Shown: positions 11,026 to 21,720, numbered from the stretch's first letter. The stretch is DNA of 52,652 bases from Acanthaster planci (GCF_001949145.1 NW_019091392.1:463905-516556), one strand, 5' to 3'. Translations and numbers: made by a program. Notes: generated by a model from the sequence alone, not told the origin.

Positions 11026-11470
11026 TGTTGCGCACCCGCAAATCTTGGAAGTCTAGCGCTCCCTAGTTTTACTCGTTCTCGGTCCTTGTATTTCTCAGGG
11101 TCTCTTATTTAGCGCAGCTATGCATTATGGACATGTAGCAGAGACGCTAATGTTGTATCAAGTTATTCATGCTGTACTCTGGCGTGATCGCGTGTCCTTT
11201 CACTCCTTTATCCTTGTGTTTTCTCTGCTCAGTTTTGGCATGTCGAAATACCCCTCCACAGTGGCTGCGTGGTTGGGTGTGGTAAGGTTCCCTGAACTGC
11301 TAATGTTCAGAAACCTCGAACTTGGTAACTGTCAATCATTCGCCATAGATGACCGGGTAAGCACTTTCACGCGACGTCTTATTCTGTATTTTACCTTTTT
11401 ACACAGGACACTTAGATTCTTGCACACGACTCTAGCAAGAAGTCATGTGACCCTTTGAGATGGAAGATTT

Positions 11471-11503
11471 TCATTGGTTGAGCCTCTAGAATCCTATAAA
11501 TAG
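11471..11503 (+). promoter_or_regulatory. LTR core promoter (inverted CCAAT and TATA box)
   Basis: ATTGG near 11472, the complement of CCAAT, is followed about 20 bases on by CCTATAAATAGAG with TATAAATAG at 11495-11503. Transcription should start about 25-30 bases downstream and read into gag. The right LTR has the same boxes near 19578-19660 in the opposite direction. Confidence 0.65.
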
Positions 11504-12236
11504 AGCAGATTTTCCTTAGCTCGTCGGTCAGGTGCGGGGGACCAAACCCTTGTTGCGGAGCCTAACGTAGCGCGGCGGTTGGACCCTTTCCGCGAGAAGT
11601 GCGATAGTAACCATTCTTATGGCGAAGAAATGTAACCATATGAATGACCAGCTAGCTTAGCTTGGACCGATGCGAGAGCGGTACAAATTAGCCCAGGGTG
11701 CTGGTGAGAGTCGTAGCGACCCATCACCGTTACGTCCGAACCGATTGCCGGGCGAGATACCCCGTGTCCCTTGCCAACCTTGTCCTGCTAACTAGCTCAG
11801 TCCTCCCCGTCTCTACACTGAGCCAATGGTACACAGTGCGGCGATCTTATCATTGCGCTCAACACATTGCGGTCTGAACGGCAATGTGGTCGGTACATAC
11901 CGGCGCTGGGCCCCGTCCAGCCCTTGCTAGTCACCGTGGTGGTTCGGGACAGCTCCCACCACGGCCCGGCCTGATGAGTGTAGCCTAGCTGTGCGATGCT
12001 ACACAGACGTTCCGTACCCACTCCGTCCGACTTGCATTTCCAATGGTCCTGCCAAACCGTAGTTTAGTTACACTCGTATACAACTGCGCCTCTATAACTT
12101 TGCCTTTTGTGTGTTGTATTATGTTAAGCTACACCTTCTTCAAAACCACATTGAACTTTGACGAAGAGAAGTGAGAGCAATTAACCAACAAAACTGTTTG
12201 ACTGTCACCAAAACCCTTGTTTCTCGTCCGTCTAAT

Positions 12237-12242
12237 AATAAA
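12237..12242 (+). terminator. LTR polyadenylation signal AATAAA
   Basis: AATAAA lies about 80 bases before the end of the left LTR, within a stretch conserved in the right copy. It is placed after the TATA box, as expected of an R-region polyadenylation signal. Confidence 0.5.
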
Positions 12243-12323
12243 TTGTTGACCCCAAATACCACATCCCGTAGACACTAAAAAAAGTCCATGCTACCATCGA
12301 CTTGATATTTAGGAACGCAACAC

Positions 12324-12339
12324 TGGCGGCAGCGGTGGG
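12324..12339 (+). other. Primer-binding site, probably tRNA-Leu
   Basis: TGGCGGCAGCGGTGGG begins one base after the LTR. It would pair with a tRNA 3' end reading CCCACCGCTGCC(A/G)CCA, which matches animal leucine tRNAs with one mismatch near the CCA end. This is the minus-strand primer site for reverse transcription. The tRNA assignment is from memory of tRNA ends and should be checked. Confidence 0.6.
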
Positions 12340-12597
12340 TTATAAACTTATGCCAGTATACTGTTGTACATACAATACTACTCGACCACACTTATTGCTC
12401 GAATTTAGCTTTGTTCATGCAAGTTACAACACCGAGTAGCTTGAACGCGAGTCATATGCATGTGTACACGTACGGTACACGAAACTGTACGACTGCGGTT
12501 ACTCTATATGCCCGAGTTACTATAGCAACCACTCCTTTGTGAACTCTCTGAACTACCACAGAACTCAGTGTACGTGCGGCCTGCACGTCCAGTGACC

Positions 12598-13802
12598 ATG
12601 CCGAAGAAATACAGAAAATCGAGTCGGCTGAACGCTTCGGCTGCGGGAGATGACCATAACCTATCCCTCGAGTCAGTCACCCTGGCCGACCACACGGACC
12701 AGGTGGAAACTCTCAGGCAGCAACTTGACCAGGCAGAGAGGCGGGCTGCGGAAGCCGAGCAACGGGTCACGACACTGACGCAATCGAGTGCGCCCTCTAC
12801 ACTCCAGTCCCAGCCGGGGAAGTCACCGAATCTGCCGAGCGACTCCCCAGTGCAACCCAGTCTCACATCCACCGCCACACTTTCCCCTGTGAAAGACTCT
12901 GAGCCCCTTGAATCCTCAGTACCAGTTAATAAAATGGACAAATCCAGTAAAAACTTTGAAGTCCCTCTACCCAGGCAGGGTGAAATCAATAGAACTGGGG
13001 CATGGGAAGGTTTCATTCGACCTTTCATGGCCCTCGCAAAGGCCTGAGAATGGTCGATGGAGGAGAAGAAATTTTGTCTCATGAGCAGCCTCAAAGGCAA
13101 GGCTGCCGAGTTCGTTTTTTTACAACTCGACTCCTCCATCGTCAATGACTTTGATAAACTCGTTTCAGCGTTGGAAAGCGGATTCGCAGAAAGGTGAACC
13201 CAGAACGCATGGCTCACTCTACTTGGAGCCAAGAAACTGTCCCCAACAGACAGCCTGACTGAATATGTGGTGGACATCAGTCTCCTTGTCATGCGAGGAA
13301 ACCTCACAGCCGATGCTGACACGAAAGAGAGTATTGCCCTACAACATTTCTTAAAGAGACTTCTCGACCAAAAAACCACATGACAAACCCCAAAACGCTG
13401 GAGGAGGCCAGAACAGCCGTTGAAAACTACACCAGTCTGCGTGAAAATCTCTCCACCGGGAAAACTTCCCTTCGCGTTCACGCAGTTCAACCTGCCGAAA
13501 AGCACGAAGGGGCGGCTTCAGCCACTGAGGCGACGGCAAAGCAGGAGTTCCTCACGCTGAAGCAGATGAAGCAGTTTTCTGATAACCTCGACCGCCGATT
13601 AATTGGCATAGTCAAGTTGATCAAAGGAAATGGGTCTGGCCAAAAGCCAAAAGCTGGATCCAAACCTACTGACAGAAACGATGCTAAAAACAAATCTTAC
13701 TCCACTTGCTTCAAGTGTGGTGAACCGGGTCACTTCACTAACAAGTTCCCTGAGCTGGCAGCCAAGGAGGCTGTCGCCATTCAGCCTAAGTCGGAAAACT
13801 AA
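12598..13802 (+). pseudogene. gag: gag (coiled-coil nucleocapsid polyprotein), broken
   Basis: The ATG at 12598 has a strong start context (GACCATGC). The N-terminus is basic (MPKKYRKSSRLN) and is followed by a heptad-like segment (QVETLRQQLDQAERRAAEAEQR). The middle (about 12960-13370) has gag-like helical sequence interrupted by stops at 13047 and near 13197. The C-terminal frame restarts at 13380 and ends with a zinc knuckle, CFKCGEPGHFTNKF, in which the last cysteine of the CCHC box is replaced by Phe. In an active element this protein would form the particle and bind RNA. The long open frame on the opposite strand (12504-13505) is a shadow. The gene is dead as read. Confidence 0.85.
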
Positions 13803-13810
13803 CTGGGACC

Positions 13811-14755
13811 GTGCCGTCTCTCCTGGTAACGGTCCCACCCTCTGAACACATAAATAGAATTGCCCGAAAGCCATTCCGTGGCATATCTGCATTTTTACAG
13901 GTGCAAATCAACGGTGCAGAGACCGAACTCTTAGTCGACACAGGAGCAGCAGTGACTGTAGTTTCGTCAGAACTTTTAACCAGAATTCCTGACGAAAAGC
14001 GACCTGATCTTCAGCCCACTCGCGAGCCCTTGAAACTGCGAACAATGAACATATTGCCACCCAAGGCGTGGCCACAATCGACTTGGCCATTGTAAAGCAA
14101 CGGTTCCAGTGCGACGCTTATGTTGCTCCCATTGGAGACGAAGGAGTTCTGGGCTATGATTTCCTGTATTTCTATGACTGCGTGTTAGAAGCACGAGGCG
14201 GCATACGAATTGTCGGTAACTGGTTCAAGTGGACGATCAAGGGCACTCCCCCATGTGCCGCGAAGATCGCACTGAAAGAGACCACCGTCATTCCCGCATG
14301 AAGTGAGTGGTTAGCGGAAGGTGTCGCTGACGATCAAAAACTTGGCACGAACTTTGCAGTTGTAGAGCCGGCACCAAGCGAAACTCGAACGCAATGTCTT
14401 GTGATCGGCAGTTCGTTTGTTGACCCCAGCCGAAAAGATATCGGCATACCTGTCAGACTCATGAACACGTCACCCGAGAACATTGAGCTCCATGCGGATA
14501 CGGCGCTTGGATACCTGCTTGAGATTGATGAGATAGAACTCATAGCCGAGCATGAGAACAACGAGGGGGATTACGCTTTCCGCATGATGCGTGCATGTAG
14601 AGTCCATGCACACCAGCCTACACTCGCAGTCCACTCACACGTCCCTGTCGCTCCTGACTCTCCTGCATCTTCTAGTCAAGGGTCAGAAGATCTTAATTCT
14701 CTGTATGACCGGAGCTGTGAGAATTTGTCCCCCCAGCAGCAGAAGACGTGAACTG
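13811..14755 (+). pseudogene. pol (PR): Retropepsin-like aspartic protease and linker, broken
   Basis: The active-site word LLVDTGAAVTVVS lies at about 13927-13965, in the frame opening at 13811. It is the usual D-T-G-A of gypsy proteases, which cut the Gag-Pol precursor as dimers. The protein is then split over frames at about 14040-14070. The frame from 14068 contains the flap-end word VLGYDFL, typical of the C-terminal part of gypsy proteases, and stops at 14299-14301. A linker frame (14401-14751) leads toward RT. At least one frameshift and a stop make it non-functional. Confidence 0.8.
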
Positions 14756-15718
14756 TTATCCAAACACGAGAGCAGCTTTGCCAAGTCCCCCGAAGACTTG
14801 GGTAGAACATCAGTAGTGCAACACGCTATTGACACCGGCGATACTTGCCCCATACGCCAGCCTCCCCGCCGTCCTCCCAAGGCATTTCAGGGCGAGGACG
14901 AGAAAGTTCTCGAGAGTCAGCTCAAGACAGGTGTCATCAGAGAGTCGACATCCCCTTGGGCATCACCAATGGTCTTCGTGCGGAAAAAGGACGGTACAAC
15001 CCGCCCGTGTGTCGACTATCGCAAGTTGAACAATGTGACGCGTCGTGATGCGTACCCCATACCCCGTGTTGATGACTGTCTAGATTGCCTCAGCGGGGCT
15101 AAAATCTTCAGCACGCTCGATTTGCAGTCCGGATACTGGCAAATTGAGGTGAAAGAGGCAGATCGTGCGAAAACAGCGTTTGTGACTCGGACTTGCCTGT
15201 ATGAATACGTAACAATGCCATTCGGAATTTGCAACGTGCGCAGCAAATTTGAGCGCTGCACGGAGCTTGAGCTGAAAGGCCTGTAGTGGAAAACGCTTCT
15301 GATATATCTGGACGACATCATCATTCTATCCTTCACATTCCAAGAACACATAGAACGACTTGATGAAGTTTTGTTGCGACTCGGCAAGGCTGGACTCAAA
15401 CTCAAGCCAAGTAAATGTGAGATATTCCGTGAGGAAGTTCTCTATCTTGGCCACATCATCACCCAAGATGGTGTGAAGCCCGACCCCAGCAAGGTTTCTG
15501 CGGTCCAGAGCTGGCCACTACCGAAAAACATCACAGACGTCCGCTCTTTTCTTGGAGTGTGCTCATACTATCGTCGGTTCATCGCCAAATATGCCGCGAT
15601 AGCAAGCCCCTTAAATCGTCTGTTAGATGCCGGACAGACGTTTAAGTGGACCCCTGACTGTCAGACAGCCTTTGTAACTTTAAAGGCCGCATTGACCCGT
15701 GAGGAAATAATGTCCCGA
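14750..15718 (+). pseudogene. pol (RT): Gypsy reverse transcriptase, broken
   Basis: RT motifs are present in order: VRKKDGTTRPCVDYRKLN, FSTLDLQSGYWQI, YVTMPFGICN and the catalytic YLDDIII at 15305-15316, followed by GLKLKPSKCEIF and YLGHIIT. A TAG at 15284-15286, six codons before YLDD, and a frame change break the protein. The thumb/connection region (DVRSFLGVCSYYRRFI) is in the frame 15371-15757. This enzyme would have copied element RNA from the tRNA primer. Both YLDD aspartates remain. Confidence 0.88.
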
Positions 15719-16140
15719 CAACGATGGACTTTTCATCATCGACACCGATGCCTCTGATACAGGCATCGGGGCAACTCTGTCACAACTACAGTGGTGTGAC
15801 CAGACGCAACGAGAAGAAGAAAGACCGATAGCATACGCTAGCCGATACCTGACGAAAACACAACGGCGATACTGTACTACCAGAAGAGAACTCCTCGCCA
15901 TTGTGATTTTGTTCAGTACTTCAGGCACTATTTGCTTGGAAAACAGTTCGTGATCCGGACTGATCACAGTGCTCTGAGGTGGATAATGTTCTTCGGGGAC
16001 CAAGTGGACCAAATGGCCCGATGGCTGGAGATCATGGCCCAGTTTGACTTTAAGATCGAACATCGTGCGGGGAAGAAGCATGGCAACGCAGATGCCCTCT
16101 CTACGGTGCCGTGCGACCCCGACAATTGCCCGTGCTATGA
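15719..16140 (+). pseudogene. pol (RH): Gypsy RNase H domain, broken
   Basis: The frame starting near 15719 has the catalytic-type IDTDASDTGIGATLSQ, then RPIAYASRYL and RRELLAIV. The sequence shifts frame near 15905-15932 and continues with VIRTDHSALRW and KIEHRAGKKHGNADALS, the last a common RNase H end. RNase H removes the RNA strand of the hybrid during reverse transcription. It directly follows RT, as in Ty3/gypsy. Confidence 0.85.
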
Positions 16141-16790
16141 CGGGACATCCATCCTCGCTGACCTGCCGTGTGGTGGTTGTGACAAGTGTGTGGCAAAAAG
16201 TGAGTTGTGGTCCGATTTTTATAAAGTCGACGATGTGATCCCCCTATCAGCCAGAAAAGTGTACACTACTTCTGCTGAGGTTCCACCCCCTCTGGGTACC
16301 CTGACTCCTACCCCACACGAGTCATCACCGAATGACGTCAGCCCCAAATCAGCCACATCTGTTTCCCTCGTGACAGTCCTCGTGCTGATGGAAACAGTGG
16401 TAACACTCCTACTCAGCCGTGTTCGCAACCTAGGTCAAAGTATTTGGCGCTCGTGCAATATGTTCACCGGCGACAGCAAAGAAAGAGTTCTTGGCAGCCG
16501 TTTTGTAAACACAGCCTCAACTGGAGAAACTCCCGGGCAAGCCAATATGCCCACCGCCATTCGGGTTGTACGGCCCTCGAACCGAATTAAACCTGCAACT
16601 GAATCCTCTGATCCGCATGGCAAAGAGTTGAACTGTAACGTGCCCTGCATCCCCCACACGGATGCCAATGCCGGTTTAAGTACCGGGCAGCAACTTACAG
16701 AACAATTAAATCCAACTGGACAGCAAGACGACCAAGATGACGAGGTCACGAGCTCTCGTGCCCCTTTGAGCTCCCCTGTCGTTCCCCGCG
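16141..16790 (+). pseudogene. Spacer of pol between RNase H and integrase
   Basis: This 215-codon open segment is continuous with the frame of RNase H and integrase (frame 15932-17380). It has a Cys cluster at the start (CPCYDG, CGGCDKC), a hydrophobic stretch (VSLVTVLVLMETVVTLLL) and a polar low-complexity part. Long spacers here are not usual in short gypsy elements. The hydrophobic stretch could be a membrane segment or chance. No domain was recognised. Confidence 0.5.
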
Positions 16791-18110
16791 CCGGAAGGGC
16801 TGCATCTTGGGTCGGCGGCTACACCACAGAGGAAATTGCTGCACTTCAAAGAGCAGATCCTGACCTCAGTTTCATCATTGACTCGATAACACAATCCTCC
16901 CAAAGGCCGAGCATAGACAGAATTGCACGTGAGAGTCCAGCCACGAGAAACCTCTGGTTGTTATGGCAACAACTTGTGCTCAAAGACGGCGTCCTGTGCA
17001 AACGATGGGTGACATCTGATAAAACCCAGTCGTATCTACAACTGGTTGTTCCACAGGAACTGCAGAATGTTGTTCTCAAAGCAACACACAACGCCGTCGC
17101 ATCTGCTCATCTTGGAGTCAAGAAGACTGTAGCTAAGACAAAACGCCAGTTTTACTTGTATAAGTTGAAGGAGTCAGTGCACGAGTGGATCCGAAAATGT
17201 GCTACATGTTGCGCTTGCAAGCGGCCACATCTCACCCCACGATCTCCCCTTGAAGACTACCGAGTAGGTGCGCCAATGGACAGACTTGTCGCCGATATCT
17301 TGGGCCCTCTCCCTGAAACCGTCAGAGGAAACAAGTATATTCTTGTCGGTGACCAGTTCACTAAATGGATGGAGGCATAACCCATACCAGATCAAACAGC
17401 AGAGACAGTTGCTCATCGTTTGGTCTACGATTTCATCTCCAGATTTGGTGCCCCACATGATATCCATTCTGATCAAGGGCGAACTTATGAATCCAAACTG
17501 TTTCAGCAAGTTTGCAAACTTCTCGAGATCCACAAAACGAGAACTTCCCCTATCATCCCTCATCAAATGGCCAAGCTGAACGTTTTAATCAAGTGCTACT
17601 TGACATGATTTCAGCCTACGTTGACGATGACCAACGCAATTGGGATGTTCACCTCCCTCTCCTGACTTCAGCTTACAGAAGCAGTCAGCATGAAACGACC
17701 GGATACACCCCAAACATGCTCATGTTCGGTCGAGAAACCCATACTGCAATTGACTTGGTGCTCGGTGGGCCAACCAACAATGAAGCACCACGAGACCAAT
17801 GCGACTATGTCATCTCACTGAAACAGCGAATGGAGAAAATTCATCGCCTAGTTCGTGAACATTTGGGCAAGTCAGCACAACGCCAGAAAAAGGACCATGA
17901 TCCGCGTGTTGCCCAACAGAACTACCGAGCTGGTGATTTTGTGTACATGCGCGACAGTACAAAAACCCCAGGATTGTCGCCAAAACTCAAACACGCAAAG
18001 TGGAAAGGACCTTGCATTGTTCTACGAACACTTATAGATCTCCTTTTGAGATCAGACTTAAGCTACGCGGAAAAGCCAAAATCATTCACCATGATCGGCT
18101 GAAGCGATAT
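16791..18110 (+). pseudogene. pol (IN): Gypsy integrase, broken
   Basis: The zinc domain (HLGVKKTVAKTKRQFY, then CATCCACKR) is near 17110-17220. The catalytic core follows: DRLVADILGPLP (first Asp), HDIHSDQGRTYES (second Asp), and SSNGQAERFNQ (Glu) in a shifted frame near 17560-17590. A TAA at 17378-17380 and two frameshifts break it. The C-terminal part contains KWKGPCIV, resembling the GPY/F module. Integrase cuts target DNA and joins LTR ends, giving the 4-base duplication seen here. Confidence 0.85.
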
Positions 18111-18768
18111 TACAGCGATGATGACATCCCCAAATGGATGAGAGACTTGCAAAAGACTTTGCTCAAAAACTGTGACCTGTGCGAGCAACCCAACAGTCTC
18201 TCACCCAACCCGCCAGAGAAATCCAGCTCCAGAGCCACCAATGTCCCAAAGCATCAGCCGCCTGCTGAAGCCACAGTACCCCCTTTGACAACATCTGAGG
18301 CCCCTGCGGACTCCACTCGGAGAAGTTTTCGCCCTCGCCAGAAACCCGTGAGATAGAGGGATCTCGCACAGCCCACATACATTACACGCTGTGATGTTCC
18401 CTAGAGGTCAAGACTGCTGCAGTCAACACTGGATTGCGTAATAGCTGGATCGCCAGTTCCGTCAGCCTAGCAAGCTTCAACATTGTCAACGCAACTGTGT
18501 GGACTAACTGTGACTCTTTTGCTTTGAAATGATTGGTTACAAGGACGACCAGTGATGAAATTTGCTTATGATTTTTGTTTTCTGTTTTTCAGCGTTATCA
18601 TTAGCTTTGTGAGTTTTGTGGATTAGGCTAGCTTTTGCCGTAGTGGTAGCCCAAAAAGCGGTGGCAGTCTTCATGAACTGAACTGTGTTTTTTCTATACT
18701 GCCAATGAACTCTACAACTTCCATGGACTACTCGTGAACTTTATCAACGTTTGAATTGAACAAGAACT
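18111..18768 (+). other. End of pol and 3' interior, no polypurine tract seen
   Basis: A proline- and serine-rich open tail continues to a stop at 18354-18356. The next 410 bases hold no ORF of note. A polypurine tract is expected just before a normal 3' LTR, but the bases before 18769 are not purine-rich, and no reverse-complement primer-binding site is present. The usual 3' interior end is therefore missing. Confidence 0.55.
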
Positions 18769-20127
18769 CGTTCCCTAAATATCAAGTCGATGGTAGCATG
18801 GACTTTATTAGTGTCTACGGGATGTAATATTTGGGGTCAACAATTTATTATTAGACGGACGAGAAACAAGGGGTTTTGGTGACAGTCAAACAGTTTTGTT
18901 GGTTAATTGCTCTTACTTCTCTTCGTCAAAGTTCAACGTGGGTTTGAAGAAGGTGTAGCTTAGCATAAGAAAACACACAAAAGGCAAAGTTATAGAGAGG
19001 CGAAGTTGTATACGAGTGTAACTAAACTACGGTTTGGCAGGACCATTGAAAATGCAAGTCGGACGGAGTGGGTACGGTACGTATGTGTAGCATCGCACAG
19101 CTAGGCTACACTCATCAGGCCGGGCCGTGGTGGGAGCTGTCCGGGACTACCACGGTGACTAGCAAGGGCTAGACGCGGCCCGGCGCCGGTATGTACCGAC
19201 CACACTGCCGTTCAGACCGCAATGTGTTGAGCGCAATGATAAGATCGCCGCAATGTGTACCATTGGCTCAGTGTAGAGACGGGGAGGACTGAGCTAATTA
19301 GCAGGGCAAGGTTGGCAAGGGACACGGGGTGTCTCGCCCGGCAATCGGTTCGGACGTAGCGGTGACGGGCCGCTACGACTCTCACTAGCACCCTGTGCTA
19401 ATTCATACCGCTCTCGCATCAGTCCAAGCTAAGCTAGCTGGTCATTCATATGGTTATATTTCTTTGCCATAAGAATGGTTACTATCGCACTTCTTTCAGA
19501 AAGGGTCGACCTGCCGCACTACGTTAGGTTCCACTCTCGCAACAAGGGTTTGGTCCGCCGCACCTGACCGACGAACTAAGGAAAATCTGCTCTATTTATA
19601 GGATTCTAGAGGCTTAGGAATTAATAAAATATGAGCCTCGCTGAACATCTCAACCAATGAAACTATTCCATCGTAAAGGGTCACATGACTTCCTGCTGGA
19701 GTCGTGTGCAAGAATCTAAGTGTCGTGTGTAAAAAGGTAAAATACAGAATAAGATGTCACGTGTACAGTGTAGAGCCGGGTGCGTGAAAGTGCTTACCCG
19801 GTCATCTGTGGCGAATGATTGACAGTTACAACGTCTGAGGTTTCTGAACATTAGCATTTCAGGGAACCTTACCACGCCCATCCACGCAGCCACGTGGAGG
19901 GGAATTTCGACATGCCAAAACTGAGCAGAGAAAACACAAGGATAAAGGAATGAAAGAACACGCGATCATGCCAGAGTACAGCAGGAATAACTTAATACAA
20001 CATTAGCGTCTCTGCTACATGTCCATAATGCATAGCTGAGCTAAATAAGAGACCCTGAGAAATGCAAAGACCGAGAACGAGTAAAACTAGGGGGAGCTAG
20101 AATTAAAATATATGTGGGTGCGCAACA
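18769..20127 (-). repeat. Right LTR, inverted
   Basis: Read on minus, this copy matches the left LTR throughout, from TGTTGCGCACCC (20127) through the promoter boxes and AATAAA to the U5 end CTAAATATCAAG... near 18780. The innermost bases (about 18761-18772) diverge from the expected TGTTGCG, so the inner edge is damaged. The copy is about 60 bases longer than the left one. Its TATA box directs transcription leftward, antisense to pol. Confidence 0.9.
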
Positions 20128-20131
20128 GTAT

Positions 20132-20429
20132 GAAATAACTTCTTATAAAGATCTTTACATGTACCGATGTGAATATTGTGACTTTTTTAGCAAATAAATA
20201 ATTAAAGGTGTATCTAGCAATGAGGAACTCTGCTGTATGGATGTTTTGGTAGTGAAACCGTTACAGTGAACAACTGTGTCTGATATCTGGGTAGAGGTGT
20301 CACGTGAACTCTGAACTCAGTGGAACCATGCACTTAAAACAGATTGTCGTAGAAATCTGGGAAAACAAATCAAATCATGATTTTCTTTTGCCGAAAAATG
20401 TGTGAGTTTATAAAGACAGGCATACAGGC
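20132..20429. other. Unassigned AT-rich flank
   Basis: No ORF or repeat partner was found between the right LTR target duplication and the non-LTR RT fragment. It may be the continuation of the sequence left of 11022 that the gypsy element split, but it is too featureless to prove. Confidence 0.35.
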
Positions 20430-21350
20430 TGATATCTGCTGCAAAATCTAACTATCATAAGAGCCAACTGGAAAACTGCGACTCCAAGCGCCTGTTTCAG
20501 ATTATCAACAAAATGTGTGTGCCGATATCATCATTGCAAATTCACCCCTCTGACTCGACGTCTGAACTGTTAGCTGGTAACTTTGCAAACTTTTTCTCAG
20601 ACAAAATCAAAGGTCTGAGAAATGAACTTGACGACTCAGATACGGATTGCGCTCCTGTCCATGATCCTAGTCCTAGTCTGTCTTTCCTCGGGAAAACCAT
20701 TGAGCGTGCAGCGGCCTCACAAATACAGTGTCATCTCGCTACTCACAATCTCGCAGGTAAAATGCAGTCAGCCTATCGTAAATATCGTAGTGTGGAAACG
20801 ACTCTTCTGCGTGTTTACAATGATTTGCTATTGGCTGTTGATGAGGGTCGAGAGGCCGTTCTTGTGCTGCTTGATTTTTCGGCAGCCTTTGACACAATTG
20901 ATCATCATGTCTTGCCACAACGCTTTACATCACCGCTTTGACATCGACGACTCTGCCTTGGAATGGTTCACTTCATATTTTGCAAACCGTCAACAATCTG
21001 TGCTAATCAATAAGGTTTCATCTCCCTCCCATAATGTTAATACCGGAGTGCCACAGGGATCTGTCCTAGGTCCACTATGCTTCACAATGTACACATCCCC
21101 ACTGGAAGATCTCATCGCATCATACGGCGTCAGCTGCATGATCTACGCTGACGATATTCAACTCTACGTCACCATGACAGAGCAGCAGCGCCCTGACGTC
21201 ATTCAGCGACTAGAGTCATGCCTCTCACACATACAATCTTGGTCCACTGCCAATAAACTCAAATTGAATAGCGACAAAACAGAAGTCATCCATATCACCT
21301 CTCAGTTTAAGCACCCTACTCCAATTGAAAGTCTTCGCATTGATAATTGA
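20430..21350 (+). pseudogene. Non-LTR retrotransposon RT (CR1/L2/Jockey group), deleted and truncated
   Basis: Two overlapping frames carry RT motifs: QSAYRKYRSVETTLLRVYND, LVLLDFSAAFDTIDHHVL, then after a frameshift near 20915-20940 NTGVPQGSVLGPLCF, the catalytic YADDIQLY and NKLKLNSDKTEVI. Directly after PSPSLSF (about 20685) the text jumps to GKTIERAAASQ, so roughly a hundred residues of the early RT domain are missing. The 3' end stops abruptly at about 21345, where Polinton-type sequence begins. The element is dead. Confidence 0.82.
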
Positions 21351-21356
21351 AACTGT

Positions 21357-21720
21357 AATCCCAACGTCCTTTCGATCCGAGTAAATTAATCATTTCAAAA
21401 CCCGTGATTAAAGAAGACACTCACGTGAGTCAATGCAGCTCGCCTATTTTTTATCATTACAACGGCCAAACTAAACGTTACTACGACGACGGTTATATTC
21501 CAGTGCCCGGTAAAAAATACGATCCGCACAACTTACACGTCACCAATGGCAAATACGCGGGATCCACTTTTTTGGGTTTCGGTTGGGCAGATCCGCCAAA
21601 GGGCTCAGGCCACACGAGTACTTATACGGTCAATTAGATTTCGCAATCGGACGCGGTCACCCTAGCTTGGTGGGATTTTATTCCTAAAAAGAGTAGACTA
21701 ACAGACATGGGATTACAAAA
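21357..21720 (+). pseudogene. Polinton copy A hypothetical protein, N-terminal part
   Basis: The frame is open from about 21357 without an ATG (first Met at 21404) and reads PFDPSKLIISKPVIKED, then a Tyr/Gly-rich part (YYDDGYIPVPGKKYDPH, NGKYAGSTFLGFGWADPP). It stops at 21635-21637, and the same frame continues to WWDFIPKKSRLTDMG. Neighbouring frames 3' of it continue to a membrane-anchored tail, so 21357-22254 may be one broken gene. It starts exactly where the truncated non-LTR element ends. No known domain was recognised. Confidence 0.4.

Larger units (their letters stand above)
11026..12322 (+). repeat. Left LTR (sense orientation)
   Basis: This 1297-bp repeat begins TGTTGCG and ends CGCAACA, giving the TG..CA termini expected of an LTR. 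It contains an inverted CCAAT box, a TATA box and AATAAA in the order expected for U3-R-U5, and a primer-binding site follows directly. Its reverse complement is present at 18769-20127 with a few small indels, including about 38 extra bases in the right copy near 19600-19650. Confidence 0.9.
11026..20127 (+). mobile_element. Ty3/gypsy LTR retrotransposon with LTRs in inverted orientation
   Basis: The 9.1-kb element carries, in order on plus, LTR, primer-binding site, gag, protease, RT, RNase H and integrase; the integrase-last order defines Ty3/gypsy. The outer ends are TGTTGCG (11026) and CGCAACA (20127), flanked on both sides by GTAT, a 4-bp target duplication. Unlike a normal element, the right LTR is the reverse complement of the left, so the terminal repeats are inverted. 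All genes carry stops or frameshifts, so the copy is dead. The interior is 12323-18768. Confidence 0.88.

Noticed and set aside
12504-13505. 333-codon open frame on minus
   Set aside because: It is the antisense shadow of gag, which has a good start, a coiled coil and a zinc knuckle on plus.
12598-18356. An intact endogenous retrovirus with envelope
   Set aside because: No envelope-like signal peptide or membrane protein follows integrase; all pol domains are broken, so this is a decayed gypsy retrotransposon.
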